A DNA stretch of 64,000 nt, from positions 15,846,085-15,910,084 of the forward strand of contig NC_089691.1 in assembly GCF_031753505.1 (NCBI RefSeq). The letters are read 5' to 3'. This DNA is from Anomalospiza imberbis. Its lineage: Eukaryota; Chordata; Aves; Passeriformes; Viduidae. The notes beneath the pieces are model-generated. The model did not search any database. It was given only the letters and a program-made list of their open reading frames with translations, and was not told the DNA's origin. Below, in pieces: positions 13,901 through 27,500 of the stretch (positions are counted from its first letter, which is position 1; the number at the start of each line of letters is the position of its first letter). A program made the position numbers and the translations under genes.

Positions 13901-16619
13901 CAGTCTCTGCTATTGTTGAAGTCCCTCGGTGCTTTCTGTGTGGCAGCATTCTGAGAAAATAAGGTGATAACCTGTTCTCTGATCCCGTTTCATCTGAGCC
14001 TACCCTCAATCTTCCCTTTAAGCTTTCACCAAGAACAATGCCCTTTATATGCAGAAAAGACATGTAAGAGAGTAGTGCAAAATATACAGCTGGAATCCAG
14101 ATGAGACAGAGCACAACCATGACTGCAGGTCTGCAGCACCAGTACCTGCTCATGTCAGCCAACTGCTGCAGTTCTTTTTAGAAATTAGGAAAAACATCAA
14201 TAAAGAGATTAAAAAGAAAAGCCATGCTTAAAGCATTCTCATGGAATTCAGCTTTTTTTTTGCATCCTGCTCTGTAACCTGGTAAAAATTGCACTGCTAG
14301 AACCACCCTCTTACTTCAAATGAAGGTACCCCCAGATGTTACCAGCAATAAACCCATGGGAATAGACACATATGGAACCTACAGCTGAATCCCTTCCCCT
14401 CTCTTTCTTATTATTAATCAAAGATCCATGGAAATCAGGGTCAGGAGAGCAGTGCTCAGGGCACTAGAAAAAAATTATGCATGTGTGCAACCCATGGGGT
14501 TAGATTACTGGCCCTGCTGTATACCCTCTGCACCCTCCTCTTTCTCCAGAGGAGTTATAGGGAAAAACAACAGGGAAAAGCAGGCTCTAACAGGACTGAT
14601 GGCCCAAATGCTGAGGAAACTGTTAAGACAGGTGTAAGAAAACAAGGGAGCTCTTGCTAGGAACCAGCAAAGCTGGGAAATGCTCTGGTATCTGCCTGTG
14701 CTGCTTCGCAGGTTAAAAGGAATCAACTGAGGTTTATGTTGTGACCTTTCATGAGAGCTGAGGGAATAACAAAATCACTTGGCTCACAGGCTGTGCAAAA
14801 TCCACAACAGATTCCACCCTGTCAAAAAGCATTCATCTTCAGACAGGCTTTCTCCCTACATTTTTATGCAACCTTAAAAACCTAATCTGTCCTGTTTCTA
14901 AAATGCTCAGATCCATCTTAAATCCATTCTCCTCCTCTTTTTTAGTGGAATTTAGAGTGGAGGTAAAACATTGCTGAAACAATTCAAGCAGTTCCTTAAA
15001 AACCTGAAAAAAAAAAAAGCTTCATTCAGCCCAAATGTGTCTATGTTATAAACCATGTGCAGGCTCACTCCACAGCATGCATGTGCTGGAAATGAAGAGA
15101 TGTAAGATTGCCTCTTCCATATTCCACTGGGAGAAAAAACAACAATCCTGTCCCATTTCTTTCAGAGCATTTTCACACCCAGCCAAACACCTCCCAGCTG
15201 TGCCAGATGTGCTTTTCATCACAGGTAAAAATGAATGGAGGGGGTGACAAAGCAGCTGGCTCTGCAAGATGCTGGCTCATGTGAGCAGGAGCCCAGCTGA
15301 GAGAACGTATACACAAGCGTGGGGAGGAGAAAATGGGCAAAGCAGAAAATCCCACCTCAGCCCCATCACCACGCAGAGTTATTCTGGTTTATGCTGCTGG
15401 CAGCCTTCTTAACTGCACAATGATACACGCTAAAAATATTTGCCGTTTGGACTAGATTTCATGTTTAAAAATGTATAACAAATAATTACTTGTACAAGCA
15501 CAAGCCTTATAGCTTCTGCTTCTGAGCAGATGGGAATTTGTAACAAACTTCATCTGGCAAAGCAGTGTCCCCTCATCTGCCATCACCTCACCCTCACTGC
15601 CATGCAGTATCAAGTGCTCCATGCATGCCAGCCCTGCTTCCTAACACGGGCAGCTCCACAGCAAAGGCTTTTGGCTGCAGGTGGCCAGGGAACAGCTCCA
15701 ATCTGCCTGGCTGTAAGACTCTTTTCAGAGCCCACCACAACTTCCATTGCAGACTAAAATGAAATAACCAGCCTAGACAAAGTTCAGTTAAATAACTGAT
15801 TCTATATTCAGCAATGACACTCATGGTGTCCAAAACCTGCCCAGTCATGGGATGGGTTCCCAGCCCAAAATTAGCCACTTGCCCATTCCTGTGCAATCTC
15901 CTGTACATTTCTAGTAAAACTTCAGCACGCAATTGCTATGTTAAGGCCCAACTTTTCATTTAACCTTAAGCATATCTGATAGAAAAAGATCCAGTGTATC
16001 CTTCAGGTGAGAGAAAGACTGTCAACCTTTGCCCAGCTCTCCCAACCCTGACTATCAGTGGCAGCCAAGAGTGACTGCTTTGATCCCAGTTTTACTGCTC
16101 CTGTACATGGACAGTTAAACATTGCTCCAATACATCTGCAAACAAATTACTTGGACCATTTCCCTAGGTGAGTCAAACCTTTAGTTCTTCCTTATCCCTT
16201 CACATAACTCTCAAGACCTTTCCAACATATTTTTATAGTACAGATTCCAGACTTGGATATAGGAGAGTTTTTTTTGCTGCCCTATAGAAAGACAAGAGTT
16301 TCTCACAGTGTTTCCTCAGGGGCCTTCACACATGCCAAAGGTTTGGCACTTTGGCTGGACACTTCAGCACACCCACTGAGGCTGCGTCTGCATCCTGTTC
16401 TCCTTGCCCACCAGTGTCCTGAGAATCCTTAGCTGATGCCCACAAGGCATCAATCAGACACAAGCTTTGAAAACCTTTCACAACTCTGTCACCACTTTCT
16501 CAGGTACCTTGTTACCTTACTGCAAGTCTGACTCTTCTTTAAACACTATTTGTGACAGCTTGTACTTCCTCATTGCTTGTTTTACCTTTAAGTCCTCTCC
16601 AGGGCCTCTTTTGAAGCAG

Positions 16620-16648
16620 AAAAAAAAAAAAAAAAAGGGGGGGGGGGG
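16620..16648. repeat. Homopurine A17G12 tract
   Basis: Seventeen A are followed directly by twelve G on the plus strand. This is a C-rich/T-rich tract on the CADPS sense strand. Such runs are length-variable and can be read wrongly by sequencers, so the exact lengths are uncertain. Confidence 0.9.
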
Positions 16649-18097
16649 AGAATGGATGAAAAAAAAATATTTTTAAATAACCTGATTTTCCTCTAAATTT
16701 TGGTAGAGGGTCTCTTGAAGGTTACAGGCTTGCATCCTGAGAAAAGCACAGGCATCACACTGGAAAACAGGGCAGGCAAACTGCTGTAGCAAGGTGGGAC
16801 TGGCCCCATATGCAGTTCAGCTGTGTCCACACACCCTCCCCGGGGTTTTCCAGAGCAACCCAGAGAAGCTGGAAGAGCTCTCCACATAGATCACTGCCAT
16901 CAGACCAGAGCAATGAGTTTTGCTTCATCTTAAGGCAGGAATCATTGCAGCCTGCAGCAGACAGCCAATGACACTTTTGAAGGGAAATGCTCCAGTTCCA
17001 AGCTGAACTCTGGCTTGCTTGGTGAATTTTTCTGAGACCATCCCTTGCTGTCAGCTGCCCTTCCCTTCTCCAGGGATCCTACTGGCATAGGACAATTCAT
17101 GTCCAGAGTTTACAGTTACATCCAATTTCATACTATCAATGAGCATTTTCTTCTTTAGCAGAAAATAAGGGTTTTTATTTGACCCATTTTTCTTTTCCTC
17201 TGCTTCCCAGCACTCTGGCACACCCCTTCCCAGCAGCCTTTGCACATGGAGGGTTTTATTATTAAAGATTCTTATGAACTCTTTGTCTTTGAACAGGAGA
17301 TATTTACTTTTGGCTGATATCTGGCATTGAGTAAATTCAGGCAAGATTGGAGAGAGAGATTCTCTTCTGCTGTGGCATGCTGGTATGGCAGGATGCCTTA
17401 GGGTGACAGATGTGCCTCCTGTCCTGCCCTTGCACACTGCACTGCCCTTCCCTCCATCATCCCCTGCTCTATCGCTACTCGACTGCAGACGAGACAAAAT
17501 ATAAGAAAGAGATACCAGGGGGAGTTCCTGGCTTGCAGTGGTTCACATGGTGCTTCACACGATGGTGGTAACCACTGATCTGGTTAAACAAAATGTATTT
17601 TGATTGTCATCATCCAGAAAACCATTCTTATTTTGAAACAAATCAGATTTTCCCAAGATCACTAATGACAAAGCTCAGATCAGGCTCATACTCTGATGTT
17701 ACAATGCCAGCCTTTCTACTCATGTATTTAGGATAGAAATAGATATTATTTTTTTCATTGATGCTGCTTTTGTTTTTATGCATACAATGGATGAAACTGC
17801 AACTGGCATTATGTTAGGAAAGTGTAATGATGCAAATTATCTCATTGAATATATATTTAGCTATTTTAATTGAAAGAAATAAAACTTCTACTGCCTGCCA
17901 GACATCCTCAGCTGTTTTGCAGTTGCCATACATACAGCCAGAACAAAATGGCCAATCAGTGACCCTGAATAATTGCCTACGTTGACTGATAATAAAGGGA
18001 TCAGGAGTTACACAGCTGGGCAAAGGGCTGCACATGAAAGGAGCAGAGTCACCTCCCAGCACTGAGCAGGCAGGGCTGGGGGAGCAGCAGGGCTGCA

Positions 18098-18200
18098 GCT
18101 GGTACCCTGGGGAAAACAGCAGCTCATCAATGAGCCAAACCAGTAGCAAAACTCTGCTGGTACCCCTGGGGAGAACAGCAGCTCATCAATGAGCCAAACC
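18098..18200. repeat. 58-bp direct duplication, about two copies
   Basis: The block gctggtaccctggggaaaac followed by agcagctcatcaatgagccaaacc recurs 58 bp further on with one inserted C and one A-to-G change. The sequence between the copies (agtagcaaaactct) is not repeated. Confidence 0.93.
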
Positions 18201-18750
18201 CATGTCCAGTTTTCTCCTCCTGCTTTGCTAAGGACCATGCTGTCAGCAGGGACTTCCCAGAGGAAAGCTGTTGTACCAGCCTCAAAGAACCCTGTGTTCC
18301 TCATCTCAAATACTGCAGATGTTCATGGGAAACCAGACCCTTTTCCAAATACTGCTGCTGCTGCACACCCATGAGGGGCCACTGTAACATGAAGGACCTC
18401 TGACATAAGCCAGTATTTAAGAGTGCATTGCTCTTCTATTAATCTAACTGGCATTATCCCCTCTAACTCCATTCCCCTCAAGCAGACCCAAACCACGCTT
18501 CTCTTGTCTGACCTGACCAGCACTCTCCCACACAAAGTTATTTTGGAATCATTTTGACAGTGGCAGCCACAGCTCCTTCAACTAATTTACATTCAACTGA
18601 TACCTAACCATCTGAGCACAACTATTCCCAGCCAAAATCTACTGTTATGGAGAAAAAGGGCAAATAAAGAGAAAATCTGCAAGCAGAAAGGTCAATGGAG
18701 AGCAGAGTTAGAAGGTGAATGAAAATGACCACTTGATATTTTACATTTTT

Positions 18751-19045
18751 CATAGAAATACAGAATAATAGAATGGTTGGGGTTGAAAGGGAACATAAAG
18801 ACCATCTTTTTCCAACCCGTTCTGCCATGGGCAGGGACACCTTCCACTAGACCAGATTGCCCTAAGCCCATTTAACCTGGCCTTGAAAACTTCAGCAGTG
18901 GGGCATCCACAGCTTCTCTGGGCAACTTGTGCCAGTGTGTCACCACCCTCACAGTGAAGAATTTCTCCCTAATACCTCATCTAATGCTCTCCTCTTTTAC
19001 TTTAAAATTGCCCCCTCTTGTCTTATCACTATCTGCCTGTGTTGA
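18751..19045 (-). mobile_element. CR1 LINE, 5'-truncated 3' end
   Basis: The plus strand reads as the reverse complement of an avian CR1 3' end. It starts at the degenerate catagaa/agaat terminal repeat, followed by gaatggttggggttgaaaggg, then the block around ccatgggcagggacaccttccactagacc. Next come ggggcatccacagcttctctgggcaac and the caccaccctcacagtgaagaatttctccctaat segment. It ends near the cttgtcttatcac block. The element therefore lies on the minus strand, in the same sense as CADPS. About 290 bp remain and no reverse-transcriptase coding part is present. Scattered substitutions against the family consensus as I know it make it an old, inactive copy. Confidence 0.93.
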
Positions 19046-22000
19046 CAGTAAGAATTTGGATATACATGGGAAGGGAATAAGACTTCAAGGTATGAGGGGA
19101 TGGTGAGTATCATGATGGGGAACTGTTGCTGATAATACACCCTGCATCAGAAATAAAGAGCCCTGGATTTTAATGTGATTTTAAAATACAAGATAAAATG
19201 CTACGCTTGGCAAATAGCACTCTCATCAGACCTAACAGGCATCAGGAGACTTAATAAAATTATTGTGTCAATAATTTCTCCATGGACAACATCTCTGTTT
19301 TGCAGCTATTTTGTCAGTCCTGGTCTCAGATCTGCACATGGGTGCACGAGACTCCTGGCAATGGCAGCCAAACACATTCCTGGAGCTCATTCCACCAATG
19401 TTGCACAACATGAGCTCTCCAACAAACTGGCAGAACTATCAGCATGATAAATGACTGGTGTTGAGAAGAAACACGAGACCATTTAATTACTCCACTATTA
19501 GAATTTTATAATTTAAAACACCCAAAAGACTTTCTCCCTGTCAAGTTTGGACTTAATTAGGTCACAGAAGAAGATAGTTATATTTAGCAAAACTCTCCAC
19601 AGAAGACAACAACTCCTGGTCCTCAGCCCGCGAAAAAGAGAACTCGTCACTGATGCTCCTTCTGCTAAGGAGCAGCCAAGGAGTAAAGTCTCCAGCATCC
19701 CACTGCAATTTGTGTTATCTTCCAAGATCTCCCACTTTTGTTGGTGACTTAATGTTTTGATTTCTGGGCCCCACATTTTACATTTATATGTTGATACCTG
19801 GAGCAAAATACCATCAATGTAGACCTTGGCCAGATTCCCTTCCTGTGGACTAATGATGACTGGAGATGTGCAGTTCAGGTGCTGCTCCCAGTACAGCTGC
19901 ACACAGAGGCAGCAGTCAGGCAAGGTGCAGAAACGAGCTGCACCCATGAGAATGAGCAGGTACTTAACCAAAACTCAACAGGCTGCTGGGCAAAGTCTGG
20001 GTGCCTGACCTGTGGCCACTGTCTGTCCCTGTGCCTGCTTCCTCCACAGCACATTTTTAACTGCAAACATCATTCACCACGCAGCACATTCAGAAGAGGA
20101 CAGCAAAAATTATGCATTTGTTGTTTGTTCTCATTTATTGTGGGAAATGCCTGTAATTTTAGCTGTCGTCTCCTCTGCACATCTGAGGAATGCTTAAGGC
20201 TCAAGCCTGAACACACAAGCAGGCAAGCCTGGTTCCACCAAAGCCCACAGGGCGCTGGAACCTGCCTGTGGTTGAGGCACAATAGGGTTCAGATTCCAAC
20301 CTCCACCTCACACCGTGCTCTCCTGGGCCACCAGCACTCAGGGCTGGCATACAGAGCTTTTGGGAAACACCACTCACTTCCCTGTCACAGCTATCAATGT
20401 CTCTACAATGACTGCATGACAAATAATATTGTGCCATCACCTCCCCATCTTTTTACTGTTCTCTGTCACAGACAAAAAACTGGATCAAAGGCTAGTTACA
20501 ACACTTGAAATACATGCACAGATCATTGCTGTTAGGAAACATCACTGCTTTCCTGCATTATACAACAAAATCTGTGCTATGGAGGCCAACACAGTTTTTA
20601 CATTATTTTAGGCTACTACAGGTCTTTTAAATACACAAGAAATTGTATTTCATTTTGTGTTGCATCCAATTCCCTATTGAACTTGCACTCTAATTTCTCA
20701 CAAACATCAGTAGAATCAGATGTTCCAGAAAAAATGTAGTTTATTGAATATGAAAACTCAGCACTGAAATTGAGGTAAGGAGCAGGTTATGTAAGTTAGG
20801 GATATTGAGGCTGAGCCTTTGAAATGCATGAAGTCTACTTTGTTGATCATTTCCCAATTTATAGTCAGCTCAGTGGGAACAAATATGTGCCTACTTTGAT
20901 ATCCTTTTGAAGAAAATTCTTGGCATCTCATTTCTGCTAAGAAATATACCTATTCTCTTTTTAATTTGGTGCTTTTTAGATGAAAACTGGAAGATTAGCT
21001 GTATTTTATATTCATGAAGTACTTTCTATGGCCTGATCCATTCAACTCCCAAAGTTTCTTCTGAATTCAAATTACACTATCACATCCCAAGCTGTGACAT
21101 TAAGCATTTTTCAAGTTGCATGGAACACTGGTGGCCTGAAGAATGAAATGTGAGGAATGGAGGAAAGGACTGGTGATTTTTTTTAATAACTCCCTTTTAT
21201 GGAAATCTGAACACAATATGGACTGCAAAGAAGTAGCCTTGAGGAAACCACATCTTACAGAAATAAGATTAGAGAAAACCTAGTAAAATATTAATGTAGA
21301 ACTTCCAAAATATTCCCTCAGTGGATGATGTATGTCAGAAGAATGATCTCTCTATATAACATGATAAAAAGAAAACCAAAAGAATAGTGTGTAACCTTAG
21401 GCTAGCACAGCTCAGTGGGAACCAGTCCAGGCTCTCTGACAAGACATTGCCTGCTGAAATGAAGACCCTGGAGCTCTGGCACAAGCCAGCATGACCACGT
21501 TTTGCCCCCATTATGTGCAAGTATGACTGTATCTTTCCATTTTGCTCCCGAGACAGGCATTAAAAGTTCCCCAGGAAGGTAATCACTGATAAAATACATG
21601 AGCAAGGATTGAAGTGCTGCAAAGCATTGAGGTTTTAATGTGGAATTCAAATTAGATTTAAAGACCTACGTGCAAAATTAAATTCTAGCAGCTCCATTGT
21701 ATTTCCAGTTAAAAGGAAGAGGAAGAGAAAGAGAGAGGCATTAACATAGTGCAGGGTCATGCACCAGTTATGTCTTATTAAGTATTCCAGCCTCCCTTAA
21801 GATAAGCATCACATATGGGTTCTTTTGCAGCTAGCAGTTCCTTGCTTAAAGAGAGAGAGGTCTGGATAACACCCCTTCTGTCTCCCAAGGCCTCCTAGGC
21901 TGATTGACAGGAACATGTACTGCAGAGAACAAATGCTGCTCAGAGAAAAAATAAGATTACATCCTCCCAAAGGGGCCAGTGGGGGCATTTCTTTGTCATG

Positions 22001-23169
22001 TCTTCTGCTCATCATCTCTGGTTGAAGGAAAGACAAACAGGAGGAGTGACATTTTCCTTTCCTAACAAGACACAGTCCACAATGTTTCTCCACGTTGAGA
22101 AACTGGGTTTTATGTACAGTGGCTTGCACTGAATTCAAAGTTAGGGAAGCAAGAGAGATTGCTTGAAATAAAGACAGCATTTTGAGAGCCAAGTCCCACC
22201 TTTGGAAACCTTGGAACCAGACCCCATGGAAGCCAACTCAGAAACTGCACTCTGGCCCATCTCAGTTATATTTTATGTTGGTTTGGGTTTTTTGGTTTTC
22301 AGGGGAGAGATTAGCAATAACCATTTGATTTTTATGTAGCACATTTAGCTATCACTTCCGCCCCCCTGTAAAGGACAACATTTGGCTTGGTTTCTCCTCG
22401 GGCAGACCCACCAGGTGTTTTGAGGCTGGATACCCTGCACAGTGGCAATATACTCCACTGGGCTTTTCAGCATGAAGTGTTTTTTTCTAAATCAGCAACT
22501 TCTTGTCCACTTGCTCCCCCATTCTTCAGTCTCCCCTCTGCCAAGACAAATACAGGTAACACCTCTGGAGCCTGTACTTTGTGCCATCCCAAATCTCCTC
22601 TCCACTGAAATGGTTTCAAGCTGTAATTCCCCAATGTTGTCACACTTAGTGATGCTCAAGGGCTCTCCCATTTCTCAGGCCTCTTCAAAACCTTTGCCCT
22701 GCTTCAGCATCTCCCTGCACAACTATGCCAGGCAGGGTCCATCTTCTCAACCCTACCTCTGCTCAGAGGTGGAAGCAGGCAGGCACTTGCAGAGGACAGA
22801 CATCAGGACAGCTTTCCCAGTTGGTACCTCAGGACCAAAGTGTTTCCCTTCCCAGAGACTTCTACTGCAAATGACAGACAGCAGATCAACACATCAGCTA
22901 GTTAAATCCTTCATACTTCCCCCAGTCACTCCTTCCTAGAGCCAGGAATTCACAACTCAACTTCCTCTTTTCAGAATGCAAGGTTATGGTAGGGAAACAA
23001 AATTGTATTAATAAACATTGATTTGATCAGGCTCCTGATCTGGGGGAAAAAAAACCCAAACATCTAGCTAAGAAGCAGAAAAGTCATGCCAACAACTGTA
23101 TTTTCAATGAAAGAAGACAAACAGCAGTCCTTATATAAAAGGGCTAAGGTAGGTTGGAAAAGTCAAGTT

Positions 23170-23480
23170 CATCGATATAATGTTTTATAAGGTAACCATG
23201 GTTATTTTTTATGCATTTCTTTGCAGCATGAATGCAGATTATGAAAAGTATTCATGGGCCAACTGAAATAAACATAAATGAAAAAGATACCTTGATGGTA
23301 ATTTAAGCCTTAAACTGCAAAAATTAATCAGCCCACACAGACAACAAAAAGCGTTCAGCTGATGCTGCACCACAAAAACACCTTGCTAATTAGATGAGGG
23401 TAAAAAGGTTTTTATCATTTCACAAAGGATGAACATCTTGAAAATCACCCTGATGCATCTGCAGGGATCCATGATGCTGA
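23170..23480. promoter_or_regulatory. Candidate conserved intronic element (A+T-rich, non-repetitive)
   Basis: The block around tatgcatttctttgcagcat contains an ATGCAT-type octamer-like core. It also has cataaatgaaaaag, aaaattaatcagcc and tgctaattagatgagg. It is non-repetitive with several homeodomain-type cores and contains no plausible exon. This is a judgement of texture only. Confidence 0.25.
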
Positions 23481-24379
23481 AGTAGGAGTTGTCCACATGG
23501 CCTCTGGATAGAGTACAACTGCTTCTAATTTAGTGTGTACAAGCTGGTGGAAAGGCAGAGGAAGGGGGTCCCAGCAAGCTGCAGCCCAGGGAGGTGTCAC
23601 TCATGGGCTGTATGCATGATTCTGCTCCACTGCTGCTTCTTGAGAAAGTTTGGCATGATCTTCCATGAGACTAACAAGTTCTCTTGGTGGCTCTTACCTT
23701 GCTGGCAGGTGGTGTCAACCCTTACAGCGAGGCAGGGGAGCAGATTGGAAGTGGGGGACAGGAAATGGTGTGGGTGACCAGTTGTGACAAATCACAGAAT
23801 CTGAAAAGAAGGCTTCAGTTCAGAGGAGTTCTCATGGACTCCTGCAACAAATAATGAATTAAACCCTTCTCCAGAACCCCTAGGAAGAGGGGCTCCCAGC
23901 AGCCAAGATGTTTTGCATGGTAGCAGAGAACTGAAATAAGAGGCTGCTCCTCCACTCCGGAACCTGTCTGGATGCTGAAACCATTTTCTGTCCCCTTAAT
24001 AACACACCGTGACAAGCCACTGCTTGTTTTGGTGGAACAAGTGACACTTGTCTAAGCTGTGGAGAGGCAGCCACACCCCTAAACGCAGAGGGAAGGCTGG
24101 CAGGAGGTAGGGTGGGAAGGATTCATTGCAGATGAGTTCTTCAAGCTAATAAACATCTCTGGTTAGTGTTAGAAGGAAACAACTGAATTCTCTGCAAGTC
24201 TTCACTATTGTTGCATGACATTATAATTTCTCTGCTAGATATATGCTCTTTGGATGCACACTTTGGCCTGGTTTCTGTAAAGAGACTGAAAACCAGAAGA
24301 AGGCCATAGAACGGCCAGAACTGGAAGTTCCTAGTACACGAAAACACATCCCCAACTGGCAGCTAACAGGGTTAAAACA

Positions 24380-24570
24380 CCCTCTGATTAAATGAAAGCA
24401 TCTTTAATTAGTTTAATTGACCATGCCTCAGCCAAGACCATCTGCTCAGCAGCATTCGCCTGCTCTTTGCAGGAGCGATTGATCAGCCATAGCTGGAGAA
24501 TACAGCATTAGGCTACATCAGATTTATTTTGTTTAATGGAAGAGCTAATTTGCTTTAAATTTAATTACAG
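24380..24570. promoter_or_regulatory. Candidate conserved intronic element rich in homeodomain cores
   Basis: This A+T-rich block contains ttaattag (24404-24411), tttaattga next to it, a gattgatcag site, gctaattt and ttaattac near its end. These are TAAT-type homeodomain or PBX-like cores in close spacing, with no repeat or coding content. The regulatory role is inference; no conservation data are available here. Confidence 0.3.
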
Positions 24571-27500
24571 GGGCCAAGATTGCTCTCTAAGTCCATAACA
24601 GCACATAACATAAGCTGATCCTACAGATAATGGGTGCACGAGTAGGTCCACACGTCTGTGCAAATCAGACACTGGATGATGACAGCTGGGGTCCCACCCT
24701 GGCAGTGATCTCTGCATTGTCCTCCCCAAAAGGCAGCAGCACTGTGGCACACTGCTGGGCTGGCAGGGCCACCCCACTGGCTGCCCTGTCATGTCCCTCC
24801 AACTGGCTGAGGTCTCACTGGATGCTGGAGCTAACAGATGTCCCATCTCAACCACCTCTCCTGCTCCAAATTACAGATATCAAAGATGCATCACACATAG
24901 GGTCACTGTTCCTGCACCGCCTGGCCACAACAGGGACAATCATGGCACCTCTGTGGCTCCTGGGTACCCTCCATCAGCAAACCCCTCCCAAAGGATGTAC
25001 CTGGCAACCGAGGGTCCAGCAGAACCAGACAGCACGCTCGCCCCTGCCCTGACATTGCACTGTCCCTCTCAGTTTCTCTGCCCCCATGCCAAAATCATTC
25101 TTCAAAACACTGCACGCTGAGCTGATGGAGAAGGGCAGTTGTCCCTCCTCCCAAGGACCACGTGTGCATCATCTACGCTGCGTTGTTACGACAGGGAAGA
25201 TTTCATTCACTTGCCAGCACTTTCTCCTTTTTCAATTCCCCACTGGGCACTAAATCACAGCAGGCTCTGGGAGGTGCTCAGGCCCTGACAGGAAGCTGCA
25301 GCTGCTGCAGGAGTAATTACAACCCTGCAGAAGCCTCCAGGCTGCCATTTCTGTTTCCATGGAAATAAATACAGAATTACTGAAAACAGACCATGATGCT
25401 TTATGGGTTTTGAGGCTTTTTATCATCTCTAAACCACTTTAACCCATTTTTATTAGTCATGGCTTTGTTTTAAGTGGGAGGGAGAAGGCAGGGTGGAGAG
25501 GATCCTCACAGAGTGAAAACAGGTGGAGCAATCAAAAGGAGTTTTAAATAGTGAAAGAGGGGGGAAAAGCCACAGGGTAAGGTTGATGCCCTGGGGATTT
25601 TCAAGGGGGAGAGCAGTGCTGGCCAAAGCTGCTGGTTGTCCATGGCACATGTACCCAGCCTTGGAGAGAGGAGCCCATGGAGGCTCATTGGTTCTTGCCT
25701 GCAGCTCCACAGCAGTCCCACCTCACCACCCCCATCCCCAGGACAGGATGTTTGTAGGGGGCTCTGGGGTCCAAGCAAACCTCCCGCACTTTCAGAGGGG
25801 TCATTACAGCCAGAGCTAGTGCTTAAATGCTCAGAACTGCAGATACATATTTCACAGACACCGAGCTTCAAGCTGAAGCTAGAATAAAAAGGATTTGCTT
25901 TGTGTTCCTTAAATGGGGAGCAGACGGGAGGGATCTGATCCTAAACCCCCGAGGCCCTGAACTGAAGGTAACACGTCCACGCTGTGCACAACAAACCTGG
26001 ACTCAATGCTCATTGCAAAGCATGGCTGGGAATTCTTCATCACAATACACTAAATGAAATACTTGGTCTGGAGAGGATACACAAAAATCAACCATTTATT
26101 CTTAGGTGACCTTAGCCTTCATCTCACTGTCTGAGCTGCCACAGTGCCTCACATGAGTTTCTGCCCCGACTTGGGCTGCAGTTTCCAATTACCACTACAG
26201 CTCCTCTGCAAACAGAATGGATTTAGGAGATACTTTTCAGAAGATGTCTCCAACTTTCAGCTAGGTCAGCAAAGTCAGCTCATGCCACGTGTTTGGCACA
26301 CACTGGGTACACGATGGCTGTGTGACCGCATGCCAGGCATACGATTGACACACGTTGGGCGTGTGACGGGCACAGGAGGGGCTCAACACACCAGAGCAAG
26401 TGAAGAAACGAAGTTGGGTAGAACTACACGAACTGCAGAGATGAGAGAGGGGCAGAAGGCAAGGCACCACCTCAGGAAATAATTTCTAATACTGACTTGA
26501 GCTAAAATCAAAGACTTGAGTTACTTTTTTCTGGCATGGGAACTTTCTGCTATGTGAGAAATGTCAGCCTTTGGACATAGTGTCCTAATTCAGCTGCGAA
26601 AAGAAATGTCAAAACAGTGAATTCTAGTTTTAAGCCAGCTCTGTTTGAGAAAATTTGGGTTGAAATGTTTCCTAGTTAGACTCACAGGGCCCCCAAAACT
26701 TATGAAATAATTCCAATTGCACTGGTAAGATGTCTTTATGCCTTTACATGAAATAGCCACCAGACAGCAACGACACCTGGTGTGTGTTGTAGCCCACCCC
26801 CACATGCACACTTCTCTGATGTTTTGCCTTCTACATGGATGGACAGAAATAGATGCTGAAAAACCACAACCATGTATTAGCATCACTCAGCAGGTTGGTC
26901 ATGCCTATATTTAGTTATTTGCTTTCAAATCTTACATCTAAGGGAATTATGCTTAGGACAGGTTATTCTGCCACAGTATATGGGACACTTCAGGCCTGAG
27001 AAAGAGGAGAAAGTCTGACTGTCAATCCTGAGAGTTCAGGCACTTCTGCAGGGAGAGCCCACTCTTCCTCTGAAGCAGGAGGATGGCTTGCACAGCTCAT
27101 CACAGACACGATCTGAACATCTGCTCCTGCTGCAGGATTAACTGAACAGCACTGTACCAGCTCTGGCTCTTCTCACTGTAGCTAAAAATGACTTTCAAAC
27201 ACAGCTTGAGACAGAAAAGTAAATCACTGCCCTACGGCTGGGAAAGAACAAGACAGGGAGAACACCACAGCCTGATTTCAGAGATGCTCTGAGTTCACCC
27301 ATCATGAAGGTCAGCAGGAAATAGAGTACCCTAGGAAATGCCAACTGCAGCAAGAACCCAAGTTGGAATTGCCCAACACGTACAGAAAACAGCTTCTCTA
27401 GAACTCTTCCACAGCCACAGGTTAATTACAAAGCAGAAGAGCTAAATTTAAGTCTTGCCAACAGGTTCAGGACCAGAAAGGCCAGACTGAAACACATTTC

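Noticed and set aside
19879..20508. 209-codon plus-strand open frame
   Set aside because: Cysteine- and histidine-rich by composition only, with no ordered zinc-binding spacing, no domain, no splice context, and overlapped by frames on the other strand. Consistent with chance in intronic DNA.
26281..26375. Alternating cacac/gtgtg stretch that looked like a degenerate tandem repeat
   Set aside because: No constant period holds on inspection (lags of 42, 48 and 51 bp for different pieces). It is only locally richer in CpG.
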